Source: Gliomastix tumulicola (taxonomy: Eukaryota; Ascomycota; Sordariomycetes; Hypocreales; Bionectriaceae). Taken from it: a DNA stretch of 64,000 nt. Position numbers and translations under genes: made by a program. Of this stretch, positions 33,501-43,894 are shown in pieces. The notes under the pieces are model-generated. The model ran no database searches. It was not told the DNA's origin and saw only the letters and a list, made by a program, of their open reading frames with translations. The DNA lies in contig BCHX01000001.1 in NCBI GenBank assembly GCA_001599755.1, forward strand, positions 5,704,001-5,768,000. The letters run 5' to 3'. How positions within the stretch are numbered: the first letter of the stretch is position 1; every line of letters starts with the position of its first letter.

Positions 33501-35874
33501 CCCTGAGCTTGTCACAGCCTTCTATGACTGGGAGGTCTTCGAAGAGCTTGACAGTCGGGAAGAACGACTCTGCTGGCTTTCTCATCCCTAGCTTTGTTGG
33601 CATCACCGTCTGATTCTGCAGCATCCCAACTAATGACTGCTTGGTATTGTTGCTGCTACTGTCCCACGTCTTGGACAAGACCGTGAGGACCTGAACCGCG
33701 AACTTGGGGGTTGCTGTCAGGTTCTCGTGGATGGGTCGAGAACCCTTCGTCTCGACAAGGAACCTCAGCCACGGTACAACATCAAGCGGATCCCAGCCTA
33801 GTGCTTGCAGCTCTTGAGCCGAGCAGTGGGCGGTGTAGGCGAGGGGAATCGTGGTAGGTGGGATAGGCATATTGGCAGGAATCTTGCTCGGCTGCAGGTA
33901 ATGCTCTATGCTGCCCAGAGCAATGATCTCGCCTTGCTCGCCCTCTCCTTCGCTGACTGACGCGACTGCAACCTCTAGGAGAGCCGTTTTGCTCCCTGCG
34001 TCAAGGTCTCCGATGTAGGTTTTCTTGGCTATCCAGCTAATGAAGTGGATGAGCTGGCTCTTGTCTAGGGATTTGGCTTCGAGTTCCTTTTTGATATCGG
34101 AGACAGTGATATTCGAAATGAGGCCAAAGTCGATCAATTTTTTCACGAATGGAACCTCTAGCATTTCTTTGGGCACCACGGGGATGCTGCTCACAAATTT
34201 GCTCAGCTCTTCAGACTCGAGGCGAACTTGGGACGTTTGCAAGACCCCAAAGGTAGAGTAAACCTCGATGGACGCTTTCCTGGGAAAGCATGTCCAGAAG
34301 GACTCCTCGAGGACCTGCCCGACCTGACCGCTGGGTGTCGAATCTCCAAACGTGAAACTCTTTAGGATGTGAAGAGCCTCAGGCATGAACTTGGCGATGG
34401 TCTCTTTGCTGAGCTTCCCACGGCTATCCACTGCCCTCCGGACTCGCTGATGAAGCTCGTCCATTTCGTTGGCAAAAGCCAGGCGAATGATGATGCCAGC
34501 CGCCCGCAGGAGCTCCATGTTCCACGTCCTGACCCACCGAGCGTTCAGATCGATAGCCTCTCGTTCGACGGTGGGAATGACCGACTGCGCTGACACATGC
34601 ATACCAGCGCCTGTCGTTTGCATTGTAGGGAAGCCGATGAATATACGGCCGCCGGGCTTCTTGTTAGGAAGGACCGAGGCGAAGACATCGGTAGCTTTGC
34701 CTACAGCTCCGGCGGCCTGAGCATCCTCCGAAGCCTGGCTCTCGTCATAGGAAGCCGTAAGAATCGAGACCTTGGTCGTCTTAGGCGGCGGCTTCTTGGT
34801 AGCGCGTTCCAGCTCCGAGGCAAAGGACGCGGACACGTGCGTCCTGATATTTGCTGACGTTGCGCGCAGGAAGATGGTTGATTTCCCCTGCTTGGTGCAG
34901 TCTTCGGCTATCTCCTTCTGCGCAGACCGTTCCTCAGTCTGCGCCTTTGTCTTGATCGCAGAGTGTGATGTTGCAGAGGTGAGGCGGGCGAAGAACGACC
35001 GCAAGGACGGCGCGTCAGTTGATGCTGGCACATCACTGGTCTTGGAAGACGAGACGGCCGCTTGAGGTTTCCACCCAATAATGTTCATGTAAGTAGCATC
35101 GATCTGGGTGCTGGTTCTCCCAACCTCCGCCACTTTCATGAGCCCCTCCTTGGTCTTCGGCTCCAGGTCCCGGGGCAGCGGCAGCTCGGCGCTGGGCGAC
35201 GTCATCTTCTTCAGCGACAAGATCTGGTAATCATCTATCCAGAACTCTATGTTCTGCAGAGCTACGAACGTCAGACTGGTGGCGAGGAACTGGCTGACGG
35301 AGAGCAGGCTCGGCAAGGGTGTCGTGGTATTCCGGTTATCCAGTACGAAGGTAGTATGAGGCCCGGACTGATCTGCGGGTAGCTGGGATTTCTTGGTGAA
35401 GAGAGCATTCCCCTTCCAGTAGAAAGCCATGGCCTCGCTGCCAGAGCTGACAAAGGGCTCCTCGCAGTCGGCAAACACACTGTAGAAACCGACGCCAAAG
35501 GCTCCAATCTTGGTCTCGTCCGGATTTCCCTCTGCGATCCTCTTCAGGCGACCCCAGTCCGTCTTTGTGAAAGGCTGGCCGTCATTCTGTACGACCAGTC
35601 GGCGTGCGGTGTGGTGGGACACGACATGCTTGAGCAGCTCGGAGCGGTTCGTGGTGTTCGGGAGTGGTACTTGAGTCGAGGGCAGGGTCTCGTACTTGAC
35701 CATGACAGTCGTGGCCTGGGCATCGGCGGCATTCTGGATGAGTTCTCGTAACGTCGTCCATTCTCCGGAATATCTGGCTAGTACTTTGTCGATCAGGGCG
35801 CGGGTGTCGACGGTGACGGCCTCCTCGTCCTCTCCATCCCTCAGGGCGGCTGCCCGTAACCTCGAGTAATCCAT
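30530..35874 (-). CDS. Giant GHKL (Hsp90-type) ATPase protein, DUF3684/sacsin-like, with C-terminal HExxHxxxxxH motif
   Basis: Exons 30725-35874 and 30530-30662 join as TACTACAC/TGAG to give HSYYTESFIQQYFAKM, 1760 aa. The N-terminus is an Hsp90/sacsin-like nucleotide-binding domain: LRELIQNAADA (Glu44, Asn48), VQNDGQPF (residues 95-102) and IGAFGVGFYSVF (123-134). The long middle resembles the fungal DUF3684 family. A coiled-coil-like Glu/Gln/Arg segment (AKAAEARIAEEERQKALQEE) precedes a low-complexity stretch, then a compact C-terminal module with AHELAHNLVSTHNSDH (His1699, Glu1700, His1703, His1709). That spacing equals the reprolysin/metzincin zinc helix apart from Val in place of Gly. The start MDYSRLRAAALRDG is chosen over an 77-residue upstream in-frame extension that is Pro/Ser/Arg-rich and looks untranslated. 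The biological role is unknown; chaperone-like activity is only inferred. Confidence 0.88.
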
Positions 35875-36725
35875 GACGGGTCTGTTTGCGAAGTTCACGT
35901 TCGTATCATCGTCGTGAAGTAGATGTAGAAGGGGAAGTGGTATCCGGGGGTTGGTAAGGATGGGTGGTCTAAGAAAGTGCTGTCGTCCTCTGGACTCTCG
36001 GCGGGTGGAAGCAAAGGGAGACGCCTTCGTGGAGGGCGTAGGATACGAGGTGGCTGTACGTGCGGGGACCGGATCCTCAAGTGACTGAAAAGACAAGGCG
36101 AGCAAAAGACGCCTCGCTCACCACCTTGGCAAACACCTGTGATGGAAGTGGCCAGAAGGCGGATGTCGGGGTGTTTGTTGATGGACTGACCAGATGGTGG
36201 ATTCTGGAATCCGAGCTGAAGGCAACAACAGTGACAAACTGACCACTGAAAGTCTGACGTCTCCAGCGGGTCTGCCTGTCAACAGGGTCCCTGAACGCCT
36301 AAAACCTCAGAGGCTAAGCCCCCGTAATTCCGCTATCCCCGCCAACGCCAACGAACCCCAGCCCGTGTTAAATAAAGACAGACGTTGGAGGATGGATGAG
36401 TGGTCATTGGATGGAAGCGAACATATCACATGAGGGCTACTGAATCAGTTCCCACGCTGCGCGGCTTCACTGTTGCCTGGGTATGTGTCTTCAATAGCGG
36501 ACCATTTAGGAGGCCAATCAGCCACCATATCTGCCCCCCATTACGAATCGATCTGGGAGTGGAGGGATCTGATCGGAAGTTTCACAACAGTCACACAGTT
36601 GTTACGAGATCTGCGTCCAGAAAGGCGAGGCACGGTTTTCCAGATGTAGAAACCAGGGGTATCGTCAGTAATATTGCATCTATCATTTCAGTGCTGGCCC
36701 GTCCATGCTTGCCGTCCATGGCGTC
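35875..36725. other. Promoter of the GHKL gene and 3' region of the MMTAG2-like gene
   Basis: No gene. The frame upstream of the GHKL start is open to 36105 but unconserved-looking. A GCCAACGCCAACG short repeat lies at about 36340. Confidence 0.5.
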
Positions 36726-37481
36726 TCAGTCCCTCTCCCTCCTCGGACTGTGACTGCGCTCTCTGCGTTCCCTCTCCCGCCTGTGACCTCCATCCCGTTC
36801 TCTGCTGCGCTCCCTGCGACGGCCCTCGTCACGGCCGACAGGGTCTCGGCTCCTGTCCCGGCGACGAGGGCGCTCATCCCGCCCTCTGCTGCGCTCCCTT
36901 CGCCGTGATCGCTCGTCGCGGTGGCTGTCGTCCCTGTTCCTCTCCCCATGATGATGCCGGCGCTCGTGCCTGTCTCGTCGGTCGCGGCTCCGACTACGGC
37001 TGCGACTTCTGTGGCGGCGGCGGTATCCATCTCTTCGATCACGATCGTGTCGCCTCGACCGGCTGTGCTTGCTGTCCTCCTGCTTCTCCTCCGCCTCGGC
37101 CCCTTCCGGCGCGGTCCTCAGCTTAGCAGTCCTGTCCCCCTCCACCTCGATAGCGTTGGCGCCCGAGGTGTTGCGCTGCGGCGGCGGGAGCCCCAGCGCC
37201 GCAGCCATGGCGTCCTCCTCGGCCTCCTTGACCTTGCGTAGCTCCTCCTTGCGCTCGCGCTCGCGCCGCTCCTCATCCGTCTCGCCGGGCGGACCTCCCT
37301 TGCCGTCTGAGTCGGCCTTGGCGTACCAGCCGAGGTCGCGGCCCTGCTGCCAGCGCCCGACGGGAGCTTTGAGACTGTGGCCGAGGTAGTTCTCGCGGTG
37401 CGAGGAGCTGGCGACATCGTCCCAGCTGAAGTTGACACCGCCACGAGAGCCCGATTTGCGGACTGTTGAGAGGAGATCCAT
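36726..37481 (-). CDS. MMTAG2-like nuclear protein with RS/RD-rich tail
   Basis: Single exon, 251 aa. The first 60 residues, MDLLSTVRKSGSRGGVNF then SWDD...HRENYLGHSLKAPVGRWQQGRDLGWYAK, match the N-terminal domain of multiple myeloma tumour-associated protein 2 homologues. After an acidic helix (EERRERERKEELRKVKEAEED) the second half is almost only Arg, Ser, Asp, Glu and His, with SRSRSRSRDRRDR-type dipeptides. This resembles SR-like splicing-associated proteins, so a nuclear, RNA-processing-linked role is plausible but inferred. It shares a 323-bp divergent promoter with MED6. Confidence 0.85.
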   Translation of the reverse strand: MDLLSTVRKSGSRGGVNFSWDDVASSSHRENYLGHSLKAPVGRWQQGRDLGWYAKADSDGKGGPPGETDEERRERERKEELRKVKEAEEDAMAAALGLPPPQRNTSGANAIEVEGDRTAKLRTAPEGAEAEEKQEDSKHSRSRRHDRDRRDGYRRRHRSRSRSRSRDRRDRHERRHHHGERNRDDSHRDERSRRRERSRGRDERPRRRDRSRDPVGRDEGRRRERSRERDGGHRRERERRERSHSPRRERD

Positions 37482-37804
37482 TTGCGGCTGGACACTTATG
37501 AAAGAGTGTAGTGGTAGTGTGAGTTGAGTGGTGGCGTTTCTCTGGGTTGATGAGTGCGGATTGGAGGTGATGGTTGATGATGATCAAGAATTGCATCTCA
37601 AAAGATCGTTGCTGAATGTTGATTGCTTAAACGGTGGGTCTCGCGCGGAATTCAGCCGCCCCCAGGATTTCCTTGTGACGCCCCGCCAAAGCTCAACGTG
37701 CCTTTGTCCAACCAACATCCAAGACGACTCCAACCTCCATACTGCCCAACACACTCTCCCACGACGATCCTCACACCGCAAATCACCGACCACGACTGCC
37801 AGCC
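37482..37804. promoter_or_regulatory. 323-bp divergent promoter of the MMTAG2-like gene and MED6
   Basis: No coding signal. There is no clear TATA; the MED6 side is C/A-rich up to its ATG. Confidence 0.5.
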
Positions 37805-38855
37805 ATGCCCAACCCGAACGAACCTCCCCTCGACGAGATCCAATGGCGCTCCCCGCAGACCCTCGCCAACATGGGCGGCCTCCACTCCAACACCGTCCTC
37901 TTCTACTTCGCCGAGTCGCCCTTCTTCGAGCGCACGTCCAACAACAACGTCATCATGCTGCAGGCCATGAGCAACATGTCCATGTACCACTTCATCCAGA
38001 CCCGCGAGGCCTTCGAGGGCCGCCTGCGCACCATGTCGGGCCTCGAGTTCATCGTCGGCGAGGAGCCCGCCGAGACGGGACCCGGGATGGGGACGGGCGT
38101 CTGGGTCGTGCGGAAGCAGACGCGGCGGAAGCGGTACCAGGAGGAGGAGGACGAGATTGCCATCCACGCGACGTACTTTGTCGTCGGGGAGAACATATAC
38201 ATGGCGCCGACGCTGGCGGATATCCTGGCGTCTAGAATTGTATGGCCTCTTTTTTTCGCTCCCCAAGCTAGGGGTTCGCCTGCTGACTGACCAACCTCTC
38301 TATTCTAAGATGACCATCTCCTCCGCAATCTCAAAAGCGCTGCCTGTTGCGCAGAACGCCCGCAAGTGGCGGCCGTCCCTCGGCCATGTATACCAGCTCC
38401 CCTCCAACCAGCCCACCCGGCCCAAACTCCAGGAATCCAAGGAGGGCACGCCGATGCCCGACAGCCAGAGGGGAACATCAGTAGCGCCTACACCAGCGCC
38501 GGCGAGCAAGACCGAGGAGATGTCCATGGAGCGCGTGGCCGAGGAGTCGTTCATGGTCCACATGAAGTACGGCGGTGACTACATAGACGAGAATCCCATC
38601 ACGGGGCGTCCGGGCGAGTTCCACCTGTCCACGACGGGGCGCAAGCCCGTCATGCCGCCGCAGCTGAGCCAGTCCGGGATTGGCACAATGAACGGACCTC
38701 CGTCAATAAATACCAAGTTAGACGAGAAGAAGGACGGCAAGGACAAGACGCCCAAGTCGGCTACGGGGCCCAAGCTGAAACGGAAGAAGAGCAGGGCTGG
38801 CAAGGGAGGGGCAACGCCGTCGGCAACGACTCCAGCCGCAACACCATCTGCATGA
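37805..38855 (+). CDS. MED6: Mediator head-module subunit Med6
   Basis: Exons 37805-38239 and 38310-38855 join in phase 0 as ILASRI/MTISSAISKAL, 326 aa. The N-terminal fold is typical: LDEIQWRSPQ, then NTVLFYFAESPFFERTSNN and MYHFIQTREAFEGRLRTMSG LEF, followed by the RP-type ending KWRPSLGHVYQLP. Med6 sits in the head module of Mediator and couples activators to RNA polymerase II. The C-terminal third is low-complexity, ending in a basic KLKRKKSRAGKGG and a Thr/Ala/Pro tail. The intron (GTATGG...TCTAAG) has CTGACTGAC near its acceptor. Confidence 0.94.
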
Positions 38856-38967
38856 GATGTTGCCTCTGGAGACTCTGGCGTTCCTCGTTTGCTTTGTAAT
38901 ATTACTAGACGCAGCAGCTTATGATACCCATGTAACGGCACCGCCTACCAACCAGCCTCAGCTCCCT

Positions 38968-39020
38968 CTCACCTTGCGCTCACCTTGCGCTCACCCTACG
39001 CTCACCCTGCATTCACCTGA
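38968..39020 (+). repeat. 11-bp tandem repeat, CTCACCTTGCG type, four to five units
   Basis: Units at 38968, 38979, 38990 and 39001, plus a degenerate fifth at 39012. The first two are identical; the later ones carry C/T and A/G changes. Confidence 0.85.
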
Positions 39021-39105
39021 ATCCCACCTCCCCCTCGCACAGCGCTCCCAGCTTGCGCCCCCAGGGCACATAGAGCAATTCAGTAGCCCTGTATCATAAC
39101 GAGTG

Positions 39106-39190
39106 AAGCAGATGGCGCAGTTGGGTGACGCATCCAGCTCCCATCGGGGAATTACGAGACCTGGGTTCGACTCCCAGAAGGGTCTCGTGG
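39106..39190 (+). ncRNA. tRNA-like segment with A and B boxes (pseudo-tRNA or SINE head)
   Basis: The A box TGGCGCAGTTGG (39113-39124) and B box GGTTCGACTCC (39164-39174) are both perfect. A D-arm (GCG/CGC), an anticodon-like arm with 4 of 5 pairs and a loop CTCCCAT (T33, A37; CCC would read Gly codons), and a 5-bp T-arm CTGGG/CCCAG can be drawn. The acceptor strands do not pair (AAGCAGA versus AAGGGTC), and the variable region is 11 nt. Instead ACGAGACC before the T-arm pairs with GGGTCTCGT after it. An intact tRNA gene is therefore unlikely; an A/T-rich stretch follows. Confidence 0.45.
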
Positions 39191-39502
39191 GCTAATAAAA
39201 ATATTCACCCGCTTCTCAGAAACGACCGCCCATCGCAAAGAAAAGTTGTTCGCAGTAGTATCACCACTCGCAGGACCCTATTAGAGAGTGATAGCTGGGG
39301 CTGAACAGATCCCCGGGATCTTTTTGCTATTTCCTTTTGCCGTTTGTTACTGCGGCTGATGATATGATCTGATGATGACTCTACGCGAAAGAGAAGTTAT
39401 AGTAGCAAACAAAACAGTGCTATTGGTGTGATGATATTAGCAATTGCTGCTCTATGTTCTATAACTTCAAACCGACACACTTGCGGGTATGCAGAGAGCA
39501 CT

Positions 39503-42500
39503 CTACTCGACAACCCAACCCTTCCCAGGGAGCTTCTTCTGCGTCACCTTCCTCGCCGGCAGCCGCCATCCCTGTCCGACCGTATTCTCGGCTCTGAGAT
39601 ACGGCACTACCCAGCACTCCCTCATCATGTATCCATCCTTCTCCTGCCACGTCTTGAGCTCCTTGATCGGCTTCCCGTACGTCAGGAGCGGTGTGCCCCT
39701 AGCGAGACCCGCCAGCTGGTTGCCCGTGACGTCGGTGAGGGAGTACATCCGCGTCTTGGGCTTCTTCTCCGGGTTGAGGCCCGACGGCTGGGACCGCTGC
39801 AGGTAGGAGTAGACGATGAACTCGGGGCACTCCTGCACGCTGAGGTGCGCCATGGGCGAGGTTGGGTGGATGAACACGCAGCCGCTGAGGGGGTCGTCCG
39901 GGCTGGATCCCGTCTTCAGCGGTACTAGCGGGACGTACGGCACGTCAATGGGTCGCTTCGGCTTGCGGTACTGCTCAGGCGGGTTCGGCGCTAGATCCCC
40001 TCGGATGGCAACCTGATCGACGAATCCAGCCGCAGCCATCTGCTTGAGCGCAGCCACTTGCTTCTCAGACGGAGGCTCCAGCTTGTCCTTGAACGCGATA
40101 TTCGCAAAGGACGGGATGTTGGCCTTGAGAAGATCTGTCAGCTGCTTGCGGAGCTGCTGGGTCTCCTTGAGCACCTTGAAACGGACAAAGTGGTTCTCAC
40201 ACCACTCCTCCGTCGGCTCGTGCGCGAACTCGGCGACCACTTGCATCAGCTTGATAGCGTCGGACCTATCGTCAAGGTAGCAGAAGTTCCTGTGCACCTC
40301 GTTGAAGTGCTTCCTGATGTTCGCCTGCCGGTTCTCGGCAAGCATGTCGCTTGTTGTGCGGATCTCTGTGTCGTCCTTGCCTTCAAGGGATGGGACGGCC
40401 GAGGTCTCAGGGAGGAAGACCTCAGCAGCTGACAGTCCAGCCACCATCGTGATAGTGTAGTGCAAACACCCATGAAGATGCCCCACGAGAAGGATCCTCG
40501 CGAATCGCGGGGACAGAGGGAAAATCGACATGGTCTGGCCGATCGAGGTGACTTTGCCAGTTGATGATAGCGCAGATAGATAGGTCAGCAGTTTCTCTGA
40601 TCTTGCAAGGACGCGGCGGTCGGGAGGCGTGGGGAAAGGGAAGTTGACGACGTGCTGCAGATTCATCGCTTTCAGCTGGAGCACGACGCTATCGAGAGGC
40701 ATCCGCAGCAGCTCAGGGTCTGCGAACTCAGGGAAGTCTCTCTCGTACACTGCTGATGAGTACAGTCGATAGCAGTGGCCAGGTCCTGTACGGCCGGCTC
40801 GACCTGATCTCTGGTTTGCGCTCGCCTTGCTGATCCAGCCGATATCGTAGCTCTGCACTCCAGTCATCTTGTCGTAGTGTCTGTCTTTTGACCTTCCACA
40901 GTCGAACACGTATCTGGTGCCAGGAATCGTCAGACTCGTTTCGGCGACGTTCGTGGCCAGGATAATCTGCCGCGTCCCTTCTGGGACAGGCTCAAAGACT
41001 CTCAGCTGCTCTCGGGTCGGCAGCAGCGAGTATAGTGGTAGAACCTGCATCTTCAACGGCGCAGCCTCCTGGTCTTCCTCAATCTTGAACTCGTCCTCAT
41101 CCTCTTCGTCGTCCTCGTCCTCGGGAGGCAGGTCGTCGAATGCATCGGCGTCGTTTTCATCGACATCGCCAAACTCAATATCCTCAACCTCGATCGTGGC
41201 CTCGTCCGGTGCTATGTGAACTTTGGGGGGCTCAGCCGATCTTGGTCCACCAAAGGCGGCCTTGAGCCGTTTGCTGAGTTGAATGATTTCATTCCTGCCG
41301 GTCAAGAAGACCAGGAATCCACCAGGAGGCAGTTTTCTGTGTCCACGGGTGATTTTCCGGAACGCCTCCTCGACGTAATCGTGACAGGTTCGACGAGCAA
41401 AGTGCATGGTAACCGGATGCTGACGGCCCTCCACCTCCAGGACTGGGGGCGGCGTGGCGAAGAGGGTAGGATTCATAGTCAAGTCCTCAATCCTCAGCGT
41501 GGCAGACATGATGATCAGCTTCAGGGGCTTGATAGAAGGGTCTTCCTGCGCAAGCTCGGTCCGTAGCTTGATGACTCGGCTCAGCATGCCAATCAAGATG
41601 TCCGTGTTGACGCTTCGCTCGTGAGCCTCGTCAATGACGATGACGGAGTATTTGCGAAGCGTGATATCCAGAGCAACCTCTCGCATGAGCACACCATCTG
41701 TCATGAACTTGATGGCCGTATTGGGATCGACTGTGCCCTCGAACCGGATCTGATACGCCACCACCTTGGAGTGATCGCCCAGCTCATCCGCGACTCTTCG
41801 GGACATGCTCACAGCGGCAACACGACGGGGCTGGGTGATGCCTATCATGCCCGGTGTCGGGGAGTCCTTGGCCCCAAAGCCGGCCTCGTATAAGAACTGT
41901 GGGATCTGGGTTGTCTTGCCTGAACCTGTGGCACCGCAGACGACGACAATGTCGTTGTCGTGAATCGCCTCCATCAGCCTCTGCTCCTCCGCCACAACAG
42001 GTAGCTTGAGACGAGCCTCTTGAACCTCAGCGGTCCGAGTGACTGATACGCTGAAAGCTTTCCGATCCGTCCGCTGCGTTGGTTTGAGCTCTTGTGGCAG
42101 GGGATCCTGCTCCGGCGCTCGCGGAACGAAGTTGTCGGGTTTCGGGATTTCCATATTTGTCGTCGTACTTTCTGTCGGTTGGAATCCAAGTGCCTTATTC
42201 CGCTGCTGAGTTGCCCAAACCTTGAATGCCGATGGCCTTGACGACTTCCCTTCGTCGTCATCCGGCTCATCGTCTTCTCCCACGTCGGATTCCGAGTCTT
42301 CGCTTGTGTCCTCTTCAGAGCTCGAGTCCGAACCATCCTCTTGAGAGTGATCCTGGTCTTCATCACTCTCTTCGTCGGAGAAGCCACCCCATTCCTCATA
42401 CTTGGGTTCTTCGGGGGCCGGTTCAGCGGTGTTCTTCAAGGCCGTGAACTTGGACTTGACTCCACCGCGTTTCTGCCTCTTGGGGATGACGGGGCGCCCA

Positions 42501-43150
42501 TCTTCATCCAGCTCGAGAGGTCTCTTGAGGCCAGCTCCCAGCGTAGCAGGGGCCGTTGTTTTCTCCTCTTGTTCCGCCTCGGGCTGAGCCTCTGAGACTG
42601 ACGTTGCTTGTGATGAAGGCTTGTTCCGGCTAGACACCTTAGCCGCTTTCGAATCCGGCACGACGGCGTCTTCCTCCTCATTGCCCTCAGCCCCATACAC
42701 ATCCTCATCCACCCCACGTCTCTCCTCATAAAGCACCCCATCATCGGCCCCAATACCAGCCCTATGCTCCCTCATAGCCCGCCCCAGCTCCTGTCTCCTC
42801 GTTTCCTTTCCGGCGCCGAGCGTCCTGCTGCTCGCAAAGAGACTCGTATCGACCCGGCTCCCGGCCAACTTGGCCATCAGCTCCCGGCTCTCGTCCTGGC
42901 GCAGCTTCCCGTCGATGTACTTCTCCAGCCGCTTGGCCTTCTTTCCGGTGGCCTGGGCGCCATCCTGCTGCCGCAGCGCCTCCCTCATCCGCGCCCGGCG
43001 GTCCTCGAGCGCCTTGGCACGCTGCTGCCCGGGGATGAGAACCTCCTGGTTGGGGTCGGCATCGGGGGCTGCCTCATGCTGGGCGTTTTCCTGGGCTCGT
43101 TGGCGGGCAAGGACCTTGTGCTTCCTCTGCCGAGGAACGAATTTCGCCAT
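39503..43150 (-). CDS. ECM16: DEAH-box RNA helicase Ecm16/Dhr1 (DHX37), ribosome biogenesis
   Basis: Single exon, 1215 aa, start MAKFVPRQRKHKVLARQRAQ. Motif I GATGSGKTTQ lies near residue 405, motif II DEAH near 507-510, motif III SATL soon after, and motifs V-VI LATNVAETSLTIPG and NQRSGRAGRTGPGHCYRLY follow, then the winged-helix/HA2 and OB domains. A strongly acidic insertion (DVDENDADAFDDLPPEDEDD) interrupts the second RecA lobe, and another acidic block lies in the N-terminal extension. Dhr1 releases the U3 snoRNA from the 18S precursor in the nucleolar small-subunit processome. Lys/Arg-rich N-terminal sequence fits nucleolar targeting. The absence of introns in a 3.6-kb gene contrasts with most neighbours. 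Confidence 0.95.
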   Translation of the reverse strand: MAKFVPRQRKHKVLARQRAQENAQHEAAPDADPNQEVLIPGQQRAKALEDRRARMREALRQQDGAQATGKKAKRLEKYIDGKLRQDESRELMAKLAGSRVDTSLFASSRTLGAGKETRRQELGRAMREHRAGIGADDGVLYEERRGVDEDVYGAEGNEEEDAVVPDSKAAKVSSRNKPSSQATSVSEAQPEAEQEEKTTAPATLGAGLKRPLELDEDGRPVIPKRQKRGGVKSKFTALKNTAEPAPEEPKYEEWGGFSDEESDEDQDHSQEDGSDSSSEEDTSEDSESDVGEDDEPDDDEGKSSRPSAFKVWATQQRNKALGFQPTESTTTNMEIPKPDNFVPRAPEQDPLPQELKPTQRTDRKAFSVSVTRTAEVQEARLKLPVVAEEQRLMEAIHDNDIVVVCGATGSGKTTQIPQFLYEAGFGAKDSPTPGMIGITQPRRVAAVSMSRRVADELGDHSKVVAYQIRFEGTVDPNTAIKFMTDGVLMREVALDITLRKYSVIVIDEAHERSVNTDILIGMLSRVIKLRTELAQEDPSIKPLKLIIMSATLRIEDLTMNPTLFATPPPVLEVEGRQHPVTMHFARRTCHDYVEEAFRKITRGHRKLPPGGFLVFLTGRNEIIQLSKRLKAAFGGPRSAEPPKVHIAPDEATIEVEDIEFGDVDENDADAFDDLPPEDEDDEEDEDEFKIEEDQEAAPLKMQVLPLYSLLPTREQLRVFEPVPEGTRQIILATNVAETSLTIPGTRYVFDCGRSKDRHYDKMTGVQSYDIGWISKASANQRSGRAGRTGPGHCYRLYSSAVYERDFPEFADPELLRMPLDSVVLQLKAMNLQHVVNFPFPTPPDRRVLARSEKLLTYLSALSSTGKVTSIGQTMSIFPLSPRFARILLVGHLHGCLHYTITMVAGLSAAEVFLPETSAVPSLEGKDDTEIRTTSDMLAENRQANIRKHFNEVHRNFCYLDDRSDAIKLMQVVAEFAHEPTEEWCENHFVRFKVLKETQQLRKQLTDLLKANIPSFANIAFKDKLEPPSEKQVAALKQMAAAGFVDQVAIRGDLAPNPPEQYRKPKRPIDVPYVPLVPLKTGSSPDDPLSGCVFIHPTSPMAHLSVQECPEFIVYSYLQRSQPSGLNPEKKPKTRMYSLTDVTGNQLAGLARGTPLLTYGKPIKELKTWQEKDGYMMRECWVVPYLRAENTVGQGWRLPARKVTQKKLPGKGWVVE

Positions 43151-43894
43151 GGTGAAGTTGATAGTAGCGAGTCTCGCAGGATCCGAGGTCCAGGCACACT
43201 CGGTACAGATGTGGTCGACTTCACTATTCTTGAATGAAAAGATCTGTGCACCTGTTCAACAGCCGATAGAATTTTAGTGGATCCAGTGAGAAAGGTGGGG
43301 ACATACTACAGCACAGCCAGCTGAATATCGCCAATTTGTTTCTTCACAGCATGCCAGGATAGACCAGACCGTCAGAGCAGAATTAAAGAAGAGGAAAAAT
43401 GACGGGAACCTGATTTATATGTGGACTAATACTACCAACTGTATACTCGTTGTCACGAGGCTACGGTGCCATACATTTTGGGTGTGAGTGTGACTGTTTT
43501 CTCCAACCGCATGCCAGCCTCCTTCAGCCAACTCAAGTAATGAGTTAAAAAAACTTGAGAAATAAGAGTCATACTACTAGTATGCTTTAAGTCTTGATTA
43601 ATAAGGGAAGAATTTTTCTGAATTTCTGTTTTGTTCTTTGAGTAAAAAGACGTTCTCTGCTTGTTGAAACTCCGGCGTTCACGGTGACAGTATTTCTGTC
43701 CCCCCCCCTGTGCTCCCACTTGGGAGAGACTTTCTCCAGCTCAATCCGGCTTAGTGCGTGACAGTGAGTGGGTCCTGACCAAATATGGAAACAACCCACC
43801 ACCACCAAAGACCTCCCAAGCTCAGATAAATCAACCAGAACTTCGACCATTCTATGCTCTAGTCAGGTAGTTGCTTCCCATCTCATAAAACCAA
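43151..43894. promoter_or_regulatory. Divergent promoter region of ECM16 and the PAC3-like gene
   Basis: No gene. AT-rich at 43540-43640, with a TACTAGTA palindrome at 43575-43582 and a run of Cs near 43700. Confidence 0.5.

Larger units (their letters stand above)
38856..39502. other. Intergenic between MED6 and ECM16, with tandem repeat and tRNA-like relic
   Basis: Convergent gene ends. No protein gene. It holds an 11-bp tandem repeat (38968-39020) and a tRNA-like segment with Pol III boxes (39106-39190). Confidence 0.6.

Noticed and set aside
35875..36105. 77-residue N-terminal extension of the GHKL ATPase protein
   Set aside because: Pro/Ser/Arg-rich and unlike the domain that follows; the conserved protein begins at MDYSRLRAAAL. 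It probably lies in the 5' UTR.
39106..39190. Functional tRNA-Gly(CCC) gene
   Set aside because: The acceptor stem does not pair and the variable region is too long for this isotype; kept only as a tRNA-like relic.
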